Of a stretch of 56,992 nucleotides of DNA, positions 36,698 to 43,416 are shown piece by piece. A program made the position numbers and the translations under genes. The notes beneath the pieces are model-generated. The model was given only the letters and a program-made list of their open reading frames with translations. It was not told the origin of the DNA and ran no database searches. The DNA comes from Phenylobacterium sp. (lineage in GTDB: Bacteria > Pseudomonadota > Alphaproteobacteria > Caulobacterales > Caulobacteraceae): positions 1 through 56,992 of the forward strand of contig NZ_JAUYNW010000029.1 of NCBI RefSeq assembly GCF_030698145.1, written 5' to 3'. Numbering within the stretch: the stretch's first letter is position 1; each line of letters starts with the position of its first letter.

Positions 36698-37521
36698 GGC
36701 CCGAGGATCGTGACCTGGTGGCTCAGCTCTGCGCGGCGCGCGCGGGGCTCAGGGTCGACCCCGAAAAGAGTTATCTGATCGAAAGCCGGCTGGGCCCCGT
36801 AGCCCGCCGGGAGGGCTTCGGCTCGATCGCCGATCTGCTCGCCGCCCTGCGCGCCAAGCGTGAGGACCGCCTGGCCTGGGCCATCGTGGAGTCCATGGCC
36901 CAGTCCGAAACCGCCTTCTTCCGGGACCGCGCGCCCTTCGCCCTGTTCCGGGAAGAGGTGTTGCCGGCCCTGGCCCGCCTGCGCGACGGGGAGCCGATCC
37001 GCATCTGGTCGGCCGCCTGCGGTTCGGGCCAGGAAGTCTATTCCCTGGCCATGATCGTCGAGGACGAGCGGTCCGAGACTCCCGGCGTCAAGGTCGAGCT
37101 GTTCGGCTCCGACCTGTGCGAGCGCCAGCTCGAGAAGGCGCAGAGCGGGCTCTACACCCAGTTCGAGGTGCAGCGCGGCCTGCCGATCCGCCAGTTGGTC
37201 CGCCACTTCGAGAAGGTGGACGAGATGTGGGCGATCTCGCCCCGCGTCCGCCAGATGGTTCGCTGGCGGCGGATCAACCTGGTGGCCGATCTGTCCACCG
37301 CCGGGCGCTTCGACGTGATCTTCTGCCGCTATGTGCTGGGCGACCTGGTCGAGCCGATGAAGGCCCGCCTGTTAGAGAACCTGGCTCGCGCGCTCAGCCC
37401 CGAAGGCTTCCTGTTCCTGGGCGAGGGCGAGAGCGCCACTGGCTTCGAGGACGCATTCCAGCCGGTCGCCGGACGCCCAGGCCTGTTCGCCCGCAACCCC
37501 ACCTTCCGCGTCGCGGCCTAG
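36694..37521 (+). CDS. cheR: CheR-type protein-glutamate methyltransferase
   Basis: A 275-residue SAM-dependent methyltransferase that would methylate chemoreceptor Glu residues. The N-terminal helical domain is followed by MAQSETAFFRDRAPFALFREE, the SAM motif WSAACGSGQEVYSLAM near residue 110 and FDVIFCRYVLGDL near 205. Length is typical. No receptor, CheA or CheB lies in the window, so it may serve receptors encoded elsewhere. A terminator hairpin follows. Confidence 0.92.
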   Translation: MRPEDRDLVAQLCAARAGLRVDPEKSYLIESRLGPVARREGFGSIADLLAALRAKREDRLAWAIVESMAQSETAFFRDRAPFALFREEVLPALARLRDGEPIRIWSAACGSGQEVYSLAMIVEDERSETPGVKVELFGSDLCERQLEKAQSGLYTQFEVQRGLPIRQLVRHFEKVDEMWAISPRVRQMVRWRRINLVADLSTAGRFDVIFCRYVLGDLVEPMKARLLENLARALSPEGFLFLGEGESATGFEDAFQPVAGRPGLFARNPTFRVAA

Positions 37522-37549
37522 GGCCTCACTCCCATTCTAGGCGCGTACG

Positions 37550-37574
37550 AAAAAGGCCCCGCGGAAGCGGGGCC
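37550..37574 (-). terminator. bidirectional terminator between cheR and the entericidin gene
   Basis: 8-bp perfect GC stem (37555-37562 / 37567-37574) with a GGAA loop. On the minus strand it is followed by five T residues. On the plus strand only TCTCTC follows, so it acts best on the entericidin transcript. Confidence 0.8.
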
Positions 37575-37604
37575 TCTCTCAGACATTTCAGCCGGGGCCG
37601 AAGC

Positions 37605-37742
37605 CTACTTCTTGGCGTCTTCGGCGGTGCTGGTCACGGCTTCGCCCGCGGCCTTCACGTCCTGGCCGGCGCCGGAAACCGTGTTGCAGGCGCTGAGGGT
37701 CAGGCTGGCGGCCATGAGGGCCAGGATCGCAAACGTACGCAT
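37605..37742 (-). CDS. entericidin-type small lipoprotein
   Basis: A 45-residue lipoprotein: hydrophobic signal segment, lipobox SLTLSAC with Cys near residue 19, then NTVSGAGQDVKAAGEAVTST, the hallmark of EcnA/EcnB entericidins. GGGGAG lies 8 nt before the ATG. Its promoter is a perfect EcfG match inside the 3' end of phyK, and a strong terminator follows, so it forms its own stress-induced transcript. Entericidins affect envelope integrity under stress. Confidence 0.9.
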   Translation of the reverse strand: MRTFAILALMAASLTLSACNTVSGAGQDVKAAGEAVTSTAEDAKK

Positions 37743-37785
37743 TGGGTATCTCCCCGGGGAGTGGTTGGAAAACTCGCGGGACCGT

Positions 37786-37810
37786 AACGGCTAAGCCGCC
37801 GCCTGGTTCC
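37786..37810 (-). promoter_or_regulatory. EcfG promoter of the entericidin gene
   Basis: On the minus strand GGAAC (37806-37810), 16 nt, CGTT (37786-37789), 44 nt from the start codon. The whole -35 and part of the spacer lie in the phyK 3' coding end. Confidence 0.85.
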
Positions 37811-39515
37811 CGTCGCTCGGAACCGACCTCGCCTGCGGCTCGGCGATGGGCGTGGGAAAAATCAGCCGCGCGGTGATCCCGCCCTTGTCGTTGCGGACCA
37901 GTTCGGAACGCCCGCGAAGTTGGCGGCCGAAGGCGGTCATAAGGGTGCGTCCCACGCCCGAGGAGACCAGGGCGTCGTCCGGCGCCGAACCGTCGTCGGC
38001 GATCTCGAGCTCCGCCTCCTCGCCATGGACGCGGAAATTGACGCTGAGCGTCCCGCCGCGGCCGGCGAAGGCGTGCTTCTGGGCGTTGGTGATGGCCTCG
38101 ACGGCGAACAGCGCCAGGGGCGCCAGGCGGTCGGGGTCGATCACCAGGGCGTCGACGTGGATCTCGGTGCGGATATGCGACCCGCGGATGGCGTCGGCGG
38201 CGACGAGTTGGGCGGTCAGTTCCTCCAGGAAGCTACGCAGGTCGACCCGCTTGAGGTCGGGGCCCTGATAGAGGGCGCGGTAGATCAGGGCCAGCGCGGT
38301 GATCCGCTGGCGGGTGTCGGACATGGCCGCTCGGGCCGCCGGATCGGCCAGGGCCCGCTGCTGCATGTTCAGCAGGGAGGAGATGACCTGCAGGTTGTTC
38401 TTCACCCGGTGATGGATCTCGCGCATCAGCGCGTCCTTCTGGGCCAGGCTGTCGCGCAGGGAGGCGTCGCGTCCGACGATGGCGTCGGCCATGTCCTCCA
38501 GCGTCTCCGCCAAGTCGCGGATCTCGGGTGGCATCTGCTCGGCCTGGATCGGCCGCACGCTGAGCCGGCCGCGGGCGTAGAGGGCGGCGATCCGCTGCAG
38601 ATAGGCGATCCAGCGGGTCACCACCCGCTCGGTCACCACCGACACGGCCACCAGGGCCAGGATGAAGGTCAGGATCGGGAAGGCGACGCCGGTGAGCGGG
38701 TTCAGCGTCGCCCACGAGAAGATGCCGCCCGACCGCGCCGACAGGATCACATAGAGCTCGTCGCCCACCAGCGGCGCGGCCGAATAGACCCGGCGTTCGC
38801 CGCGCAGGTCGTCGGCGTACCAGACCAGGGATCCGCGCTCGGTGGCCTTTGCGCGCCAGTCTCGGGGCAGGTTGGGGAAGGCTTCCTTGTCGGTGGCGTT
38901 GATGAAGCGCCCGGCGCCGTCGGCCAGGGCCACCTCGGCCTGTTCGGGCAAGGAGCGGTCGGCGGTGCGCGGCGCCAGGCTCTCCAGGGAGATCACCGCC
39001 ACGAAGGCGCCGTCGAAACCGACCCTCGGATCCCGCGCCGGCACCGCGGCCAGCAGGGCTGGGACGCGGGCGTATTCGGCGCCCGGGTCGCGGGTGATGA
39101 CCAGGTTGTCGCCCGCCGCGGTCCGCGTGAACCAGGCCCTCCTGGCGCGCAGGGGATCGGCCGGGACGTCGTTGGCGGCGCAGGCCACCCGTCCGCGCCG
39201 GTCGAACCGGATGAGGTTGGAATAGCCTGGAATGCGCTGCGTCACCTCAGCCAGGCGTTGGGCGCAGTTGAGGCCGACTGAGCCCGGCGCCAGGGTCTGC
39301 AGCAGGATGTCGGCGGCTTCCATCCGCGCACGCGCCGTGGCCGCGCTGCGTTCCGCCGAGGCGGCCAACTCATCGCGCAGTTCGATCGCGTCGTTACGGA
39401 AGGCGATCGCCGCCTGGATCACGCCGAGGATCAGCACCGGCAACAGGGCCGCGGCGAGGGCCGCCGTCAACCTGACCCTGATCGTCGACAGCGAACCCCA
39501 TGGCGAGACGTGCAT
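37791..39515 (-). CDS. phyK: PhyK-like sensor histidine kinase of the general stress response
   Basis: A 574-residue membrane kinase. Transmembrane helices lie at about residues 15-38 and 276-298, framing a ~235-residue periplasmic sensor domain with CAQRLAEVTQ and SLESLAPRTAD. A HAMP-like linker leads to the HisKA_2 domain with the phospho-His region EIHHRVKNNLQVISSLLN (residues 366-383) and a HATPase_c domain with VEAITNAQKHAF and DDGSAPDDALV. In Caulobacter PhyK phosphorylates PhyR to release EcfG from NepR. It sits 10 nt after ecfG on the same strand, so it is likely cotranscribed. Confidence 0.92.
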   Translation of the reverse strand: MHVSPWGSLSTIRVRLTAALAAALLPVLILGVIQAAIAFRNDAIELRDELAASAERSAATARARMEAADILLQTLAPGSVGLNCAQRLAEVTQRIPGYSNLIRFDRRGRVACAANDVPADPLRARRAWFTRTAAGDNLVITRDPGAEYARVPALLAAVPARDPRVGFDGAFVAVISLESLAPRTADRSLPEQAEVALADGAGRFINATDKEAFPNLPRDWRAKATERGSLVWYADDLRGERRVYSAAPLVGDELYVILSARSGGIFSWATLNPLTGVAFPILTFILALVAVSVVTERVVTRWIAYLQRIAALYARGRLSVRPIQAEQMPPEIRDLAETLEDMADAIVGRDASLRDSLAQKDALMREIHHRVKNNLQVISSLLNMQQRALADPAARAAMSDTRQRITALALIYRALYQGPDLKRVDLRSFLEELTAQLVAADAIRGSHIRTEIHVDALVIDPDRLAPLALFAVEAITNAQKHAFAGRGGTLSVNFRVHGEEAELEIADDGSAPDDALVSSGVGRTLMTAFGRQLRGRSELVRNDKGGITARLIFPTPIAEPQARSVPSDGNQAAA

Positions 39516-39525
39516 CGTCCTCTTT

Positions 39526-40131
39526 CTAGCGAACGGTGCTGAGACGCTCCGCGTCCGCTAGGATGGATCGCATGGCGTCGCCAGCCTTCCCGCCGTCGCG
39601 CTCATAAGAGCCGTCGTCGAGGATGACGTGCAAGGCCTTACGTGCGCGGCTGACGCGGCTCTTCACCGTGCCTACGGCGCAGCCGCAGATCTCGGCGGCC
39701 TCCTCGTAGGCGAAGCCGCCCGCGCCGACCAGGATCAGCGCCTCGCGCTGCTCGGCCGGAAGCTGCGCCAGGCTCAACCGCAGTTCGTCCAGGGCCACGG
39801 GGGCCTCGGGATCGTCCACCGCCACCAGGGTCCGTTCCGCGGCCTCCTGGTCGAGCTGGGTTTGGCGCCAGGAGCGGCGTTTCTCGGAATAGAACTGGTT
39901 GCGCAGGATCATGAAGGTCCAGGCCTTCATGTTGGTGCCCATCTGGAAGCTCGCGCGGGCGTCCCACGCCTTCATCATGGCGTCTTGCGCCAAGTCGTCG
40001 GCCCCGGCGGGTTCTCCGGCCAGGGTGCGGGCGAACGCGCGAAGGTGTGGGATGAGCTTCACCAGCTCGCGCTTGAACGCTTCGTCGTCCGCGGCCGTGC
40101 GCGGCGGACGGTCAGTCCTGTCCTGCGTCAT
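39526..40131 (-). CDS. ecfG: general stress response sigma factor EcfG (SigT)
   Basis: A 201-residue extracytoplasmic-function sigma factor. Region 2 (FARTLAGEPAGADDLAQDAMMKAW-type helices, residues ~30-75, then MKAWTFMILRNQFYS) binds the -10 element; region 4 (LPAEQREALILVGAGGFAYEEAAEICG, GTVKSRVSRARKAL) binds the -35. It recognises GGAAC-N16/17-CGTT sites, many of which occur in this window. The ATG overlaps the nepR stop by one nt (TGATG), so antagonist and sigma factor are made together. Confidence 0.96.
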   Translation of the reverse strand: MTQDRTDRPPRTAADDEAFKRELVKLIPHLRAFARTLAGEPAGADDLAQDAMMKAWDARASFQMGTNMKAWTFMILRNQFYSEKRRSWRQTQLDQEAAERTLVAVDDPEAPVALDELRLSLAQLPAEQREALILVGAGGFAYEEAAEICGCAVGTVKSRVSRARKALHVILDDGSYERDGGKAGDAMRSILADAERLSTVR

Positions 40132-40319
40132 CAACCCTTCTCCGCGGCCGTCTTGTCCGCCTTGCGGAGAATCTCGAGGAACTCGTCGGGGACCGGCTCG
40201 CTCACCACTTCGTCGAACATCTGACGAAGGCGCACGCCGATCGCCTGCTGGCGCAGGCGGGCTTCGTCCAGAGCGGCCGACGCCTTGCGGCGTTCCTCTG
40301 TGGGTCGTTGTTCTATCAT
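40131..40319 (-). CDS. nepR: anti-sigma factor NepR
   Basis: A 62-residue anti-sigma factor with the two conserved helices: QAIGVRLRQMFDEVVSEPVP followed by DEFLEILRKADK. It holds EcfG until phosphorylated PhyR binds NepR through its sigma-like domain. The ATG at 40319 starts just before the variable N-terminal arm. The frame stays open further upstream, but the homology begins here. It is the first gene of the nepR-ecfG-phyK operon and is divergent from phyR. Confidence 0.95.
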   Translation of the reverse strand: MIEQRPTEERRKASAALDEARLRQQAIGVRLRQMFDEVVSEPVPDEFLEILRKADKTAAEKG

Positions 40320-40377
40320 GTTGTCGGCGCCCGGCTTTCGCAGGACCCGCCCCCTCGATGCATCCTCGTCGCCGCTC

Positions 40378-40402
40378 AACGTCTCATTCCGTGCCGGGTT
40401 CC
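40378..40402 (-). promoter_or_regulatory. EcfG promoter of nepR-ecfG (autoregulation)
   Basis: On the minus strand GGAAC (40398-40402), 16 nt, CGTT (40378-40381), 59 nt before nepR. A second minus match with 17-nt spacing uses GGAAC at 40449-40453 and CGTT at 40428-40431. Confidence 0.9.
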
Positions 40403-40441
40403 ATGGGTGGAACCCTAAGATGCAGAAAACGAAGCTCGGAG

Positions 40442-40466
40442 GGAACCGGTTCCCCAAGGCTACGTT
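40442..40466 (+). promoter_or_regulatory. EcfG promoter of phyR
   Basis: GGAAC (40442-40446), 16 nt, CGTT (40463-40466), 74 nt before the phyR start. The -35 is part of the palindrome GGAACCGGTTCC (40442-40453), so the same bases offer a -35 to both strands. Confidence 0.9.
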
Positions 40467-40539
40467 AAAGGGCCTATGATGGGCCTCGGGGCGACAACCC
40501 CGTAGGTTCGCATGGGTATCTCCACGGGAGGGGTAAGTT

Positions 40540-41340
40540 TTGAGTCTGCTAGCCCGATTGGCGCCGCATCTGCCCTATGTACGCCGCTATGCGCGGGCGC
40601 TCACGGGCGATCAGACCACCGGCGACCACTATGTCCGCGTCGCGCTCGAGGCCTTGGCCGCCGGAGAACGCGTCCTCGAAACCAACCTCACGCCGCGCGT
40701 GGCGCTCTATCACGTCTTCCACGCCATATGGCTGTCGACGGGCGCTCAGCTCGAGAGCCCCGCCGAGCCCAATGAAGGGCCCAACGACGACGCCAGCCGC
40801 CGCCTGATGCGGATCGCGCCGCGCTCCCGCCAGGCCTTCCTGCTCACCGCCCTCGAAGGCTTCACCCCGTCGGAGGCCGCCCAGATCCTGGGCGCCGACT
40901 TCAGCGAGGTTGAGCGGCTGATCGGCGAGGCCCAGTCCGAGATCGACGCGGAACTGGCCACCGAGGTGCTGATCATCGAGGACGAGCCGGTCATCGCCGC
41001 CGACATCGAGGCTCTGGTGACCGAATTGGGGCACACCGTGGTCGACATCGCCGCCACTCGCACCGAGGCCGTGGACGCCATCAACCGCCGCACGCCCGGT
41101 CTGGTGCTGGCTGACATCCAGCTCGCCGACGGCTCGTCGGGTATCGACGCCGTGAAGGACATCCTGGCCCGTTTCGACGTGCCGGTGATCTTCATCACCG
41201 CCTTCCCGGAACGCCTGCTGACCGGGGAGCGGCCCGAGCCGACCTTCCTGATCACCAAGCCGTTCCAGCCAGAAACGGTGAAGGCGGCCATCGGCCAGGC
41301 CCTGTTCTTCCACCCGCGGAACTCGCGCAAGGCCGCCTAG
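40540..41340 (+). CDS. phyR: anti-anti-sigma response regulator PhyR
   Basis: A 266-residue protein: residues 1-130 mimic an ECF sigma factor (LAPHLPYVRRYARALTG, IAPRSRQAFLLTALEGFTPSEAAQIL), residues 142-260 are a receiver with Asp192 in LVLADIQLADGSSG, the FATGUY-like VIFITAFPERL segment and Lys in ITKPF. Phosphorylation exposes the sigma-like part, which captures NepR and frees EcfG. The TTG start has GGGAGGGG 6 nt upstream, as is common for phyR. Divergent from nepR, with EcfG promoters on both strands. Confidence 0.96.
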   Translation: MSLLARLAPHLPYVRRYARALTGDQTTGDHYVRVALEALAAGERVLETNLTPRVALYHVFHAIWLSTGAQLESPAEPNEGPNDDASRRLMRIAPRSRQAFLLTALEGFTPSEAAQILGADFSEVERLIGEAQSEIDAELATEVLIIEDEPVIAADIEALVTELGHTVVDIAATRTEAVDAINRRTPGLVLADIQLADGSSGIDAVKDILARFDVPVIFITAFPERLLTGERPEPTFLITKPFQPETVKAAIGQALFFHPRNSRKAA

Positions 41341-41420
41341 ACAATTTTTCGACGAAGTGGCCGCCGGTTTGTCGAAGAAAATGGTCTGAATACAAAGGCT
41401 CTCGGGTCGGCTCCGACCCG

Positions 41421-41445
41421 GGAACGTAGGCCGCCAGAAGGCGTT
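41421..41445 (+). promoter_or_regulatory. EcfG promoter of the first DUF1328 gene
   Basis: GGAAC (41421-41425), 16 nt, CGTT (41442-41445). An 8-bp hairpin (41403-41420, arms CGGGTCGG/CCGACCCG) abuts the -35 and could end phyR transcripts. Confidence 0.88.
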
Positions 41446-41455
41446 CACCTGATCT

Positions 41456-41484
41456 CGCCGCGCCCCGCCGGGGCGCGGCGTTTT
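41456..41484 (+). terminator. 11-bp hairpin with T-run at the 5' end of the DUF1328 mRNA
   Basis: Perfect stem CGCCGCGCCCC / GGGGCGCGGCG (41456-41466 / 41470-41480), 3-nt loop, then TTTT. It starts only ~5 nt after the expected EcfG start site and 19 nt before the ATG region, so it is either an upstream terminator for phyR read-through, an attenuator, or a stabilising 5' hairpin. Confidence 0.7.
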
Positions 41485-41502
41485 CATTTCAGGAGTTCCC
41501 AC

Positions 41503-41676
41503 ATGCTGGGTTGGTCGTTGGCCTTCGCCGTTCTCGCCATCGTGGCAGGCTTCCTGGGGTTCATAGGCCTGGCGGGCCTCGCCGCCACCGTGGCCAAGGT
41601 GCTGTTCGTGGTGTTCCTGGCCCTGTTGATCGCCAGCTTCGTCATGCGCGCGGTGCGGGGCCAATCGGTCCTCTAG
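41503..41676 (+). CDS. DUF1328 small membrane protein
   Basis: A 57-residue hydrophobic protein of the DUF1328 (YtjA-like) family with two membrane segments: LGWSLAFAVLAIVAGFLGF and AKVLFVVFLALLIASFVM. AGGAG lies 7 nt before the ATG. A perfect EcfG promoter and a stable hairpin precede it, so it is likely stress induced. Function unknown. A close relative lies at 45.7 kb. Confidence 0.9.
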   Translation: MLGWSLAFAVLAIVAGFLGFIGLAGLAATVAKVLFVVFLALLIASFVMRAVRGQSVL

Positions 41677-41745
41677 CCTCCGCCGCCGAACCCACGAAAG
41701 AACGGCCGCCCGCCGGGGCGACCGTTTCCATGTCTGGATAATGGA

Positions 41746-42003
41746 TCAGCGGCCCGGCGTCGGGGTGGTCTGCAAGGCCGCGGGCTCGCCCATGTCGAAG
41801 GCCTTGGCGTCGGCGGGCTGGCGCGCGTTGTGCGGCGCGGTCGAGGCCAGGTCGTCGGCCCGCCAGCTCCAGGCGCCGAACAGGGCCAGGGCGGCCAGGG
41901 CGGTGGAGACCGCGAGCACCCAGAACATGTGGCGGCCAAGCTGCCCCTGCCGCGCGCGGGTCGCGCCCAGGGCGTTGCGCGAAAGTCGGGAAATAGTCGC
42001 CAT
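41746..42003 (-). CDS. small membrane protein, 85 residues
   Basis: A basic N-terminus (SRLSRNALGATRARQGQLGR) leads into one membrane helix (MFWVLAVSTALAALALFGAW, residues ~26-45) and a polar tail. AGGA lies ~10 nt before the ATG. It follows another small membrane protein gene by 27 nt, so both may share the EcfG-type promoter upstream of that gene. No family recognised. Confidence 0.6.
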   Translation of the reverse strand: MATISRLSRNALGATRARQGQLGRHMFWVLAVSTALAALALFGAWSWRADDLASTAPHNARQPADAKAFDMGEPAALQTTPTPGR

Positions 42004-42030
42004 GGCGTAGGGTCCTCGGAGGAAAAGGCT

Positions 42031-42237
42031 CTAGGGCAGGTAGCTGAACGGTCCGGGCGGAACCGGGCGTTCGGCGTCGTCGCGGACGCTCGACATCTGG
42101 CCAAGCACGGCGCCCGCCAAAGCCACGCTCAGCACCACCGCCAGCGCCGTCCACCGCCGCCGCGCCATGCGCTGCCGGCGAGAGGGGGTGGAGAAGAGAA
42201 CCAGTCCGCCGTGCGGCGCCTCATATCCGCGCATCAT
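42031..42237 (-). CDS. small membrane protein, 68 residues
   Basis: A 68-residue protein with a basic stretch (SRRQRMARRR) before one membrane helix (WTALAVVLSVALAGAVLG, residues ~30-47) and a short Pro-rich tail. The arrangement matches the next gene downstream. A GGAAC-N17-CGTT site ends 46 nt upstream. No known domain; support comes from layout, promoter and hydrophobic profile. Confidence 0.55.
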   Translation of the reverse strand: MMRGYEAPHGGLVLFSTPSRRQRMARRRWTALAVVLSVALAGAVLGQMSSVRDDAERPVPPGPFSYLP

Positions 42238-42282
42238 GATCGTCGCGCCCCTGTCCCACGGGCGTGCCGCCCGCATTCTCTT

Positions 42283-42308
42283 AACGTGCCGACGGGCTTG
42301 AGTGTTCC
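42283..42308 (-). promoter_or_regulatory. EcfG-type promoter (17-nt spacer) of the small membrane protein pair
   Basis: On the minus strand GGAAC (42304-42308), 17 nt, CGTT (42283-42286), pointing at the gene starting at 42237. Confidence 0.7.
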
Positions 42309-42379
42309 CAGCGCGACAGTGCGGAAGGTGCGGCGTCGGAGACGTTCGCTTTCCGGCGGAAAGGCCCCATCTTAGGGCC

Positions 42380-42694
42380 ATGAAAGTGCTCAAGCCCCTG
42401 CTCTTCGCCCTCGTCCTGCTGTCGCCGCCGCTTGGCGCCCACGCGCTCGCGCCCAAGCTTGAAGGCAAGGCTGTGATTGGTCAGGGAGGCGTGCTGCTGG
42501 GCCATGTGGAGCGCGTGGTGCTGGCGGCCAGCGGCGCCCCGGCCCAGGTGCTGGTGCGGCCCAAGGGGCTGCGCGCGGCCGGTCCTCGCAGCCTGTCGGT
42601 CAAGGCCCTGAAGGAGGACGGCGACGCGCTGATCGCGCCAATCAGCAAGGCCGAATTCGACGCCATGCCGGCCGTTGAACTTCCGGCGAAATAG
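42380..42694 (+). CDS. exported hypothetical protein, 104 residues
   Basis: A signal peptide (LLFALVLLSPPLGAHA, cleavage near residue 22) precedes an ~80-residue domain with KAVIGQGGVLLGHVERVVLAASG, reminiscent of a PRC-barrel-like strand pattern, followed by VLVRPKGL. That resemblance is weak. It is divergent from the small membrane protein pair and is followed by the small RNA candidate. No strong ribosome binding site. Confidence 0.65.
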   Translation: MKVLKPLLFALVLLSPPLGAHALAPKLEGKAVIGQGGVLLGHVERVVLAASGAPAQVLVRPKGLRAAGPRSLSVKALKEDGDALIAPISKAEFDAMPAVELPAK

Positions 42695-42719
42695 GTTGGA
42701 AATAAACTCGCCTATGCCG

Positions 42720-42744
42720 GGAACATTCAATCGGGAGCCGGGTT
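42720..42744 (+). promoter_or_regulatory. near-consensus EcfG promoter of the small RNA candidate
   Basis: GGAAC (42720-42724), 17 nt, GTT (42742-42744); the base before GTT is G instead of C. It points into a gene-free, highly structured stretch ending in terminators. Confidence 0.65.
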
Positions 42745-42750
42745 TATCTG

Positions 42751-42869
42751 CTGCGGAGGCGGCGACGCCCCCCCCGACTTGAGGCCGGCGACCATGCCGG
42801 TCTGCCGTCTCCGCACCCCCTTTTTCTCGATGATGCACACTCAAGGCGGATCGGTGATCCGCCCTTTTT
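42751..42869 (+). ncRNA. gsrN: GsrN-like stress-induced small RNA candidate
   Basis: Downstream of the EcfG-type promoter the sequence folds well: outer stem TGCGGAGGCGGC (42752-42763) with GCCGTCTCCGCA (42804-42815, one G-U), an unpaired run of eight C (42768-42775) and an inner hairpin (42783-42789 / 42796-42802). CCCCC plus TTTTT follows the outer stem (to 42825). A second perfect terminator lies at 42845-42869, so the RNA is ~75 or ~119 nt. Caulobacter GsrN is a SigT-dependent RNA with a C-rich loop that pairs with mRNA leaders such as katG. Promoter, C-run and terminators match; primary sequence similarity is not tested. Confidence 0.65.
42845..42869 (+). terminator. intrinsic terminator downstream of the small RNA candidate
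   Basis: GGCGGATC / GATCCGCC stem (42845-42852, 42856-42863) with 3-nt loop followed by CTTTTT. Confidence 0.85.
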
Positions 42870-42883
42870 CTTTGCGTGTGCCG

Positions 42884-43333
42884 TCAGCGAGGGGCGCTGA
42901 GCTCCACCGTCACATCGGTCCTGCGGCGCAGGGGTTGGGCGTCGCCGGTCCGGGTCACGGCCCCGCTCTGGCCGGCCGCCCGCAGATCGAACTCGGCGGT
43001 CGGCAGTCCGTTGGCGCTCAAGGCTTCGCTGACCGAGGTCGCGCGGCGCTTGGAGAGCTCCAGATTGGCCGCCGGCGCCCCGGCCGCATCGGCCAGGCCC
43101 ATCACCAGCACCCGGTCGATCCGGCAGCTCTTGGCCTGGCTGGAGGCCTGCGCGATCACCGCGCGACCCTCGGCGGTCACCTGGGCGCTGTCGGGTTCGA
43201 AATAGACTTGGACGGTGACGTCCTCGCACGGGGCGGGCGCGGTGACGATGCGGTCGCGACCGCTCCGCATGGCGCATCCGGCGGTTGCAAGTCCCGCAAC
43301 CAGGGTGATCGCCAAGATCGGCTGCAGCTTCAT
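42884..43333 (-). CDS. OmpA-like lipoprotein
   Basis: A 149-residue lipoprotein with lipobox LATAGCAM (Cys near residue 20) and an OmpA C-terminal-like domain: VQVYFEPDSAQVTAEGRAVI, VLVMGLADAAGAPAANLELSKRRA, and LRRRTDVTVEL. The motif NLELSKRRATSV resembles the peptidoglycan-binding helix. It probably links outer membrane to peptidoglycan. No EcfG promoter is seen before it; it follows the glycine-zipper gene on the same strand behind a hairpin. Confidence 0.87.
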   Translation of the reverse strand: MKLQPILAITLVAGLATAGCAMRSGRDRIVTAPAPCEDVTVQVYFEPDSAQVTAEGRAVIAQASSQAKSCRIDRVLVMGLADAAGAPAANLELSKRRATSVSEALSANGLPTAEFDLRAAGQSGAVTRTGDAQPLRRRTDVTVELSAPR

Positions 43334-43362
43334 CCTACGCCCTTGTTGAGCCAGAAATGGGA

Positions 43363-43391
43363 AAGGGCGGCCAGCATAGCCGACCGCCCTT
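43363..43391 (-). terminator. hairpin after the glycine-zipper lipoprotein gene
   Basis: AAGGGCGG (43363-43370) and CCGCCCTT (43384-43391), 13-nt loop. The minus-strand tail TCCCATTTC has few T residues, so termination may be partial, allowing read-through into the OmpA-like gene. Confidence 0.5.
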
Positions 43392-43416
43392 CCGATGCCA
43401 GTCTCGCGACGTCCGC

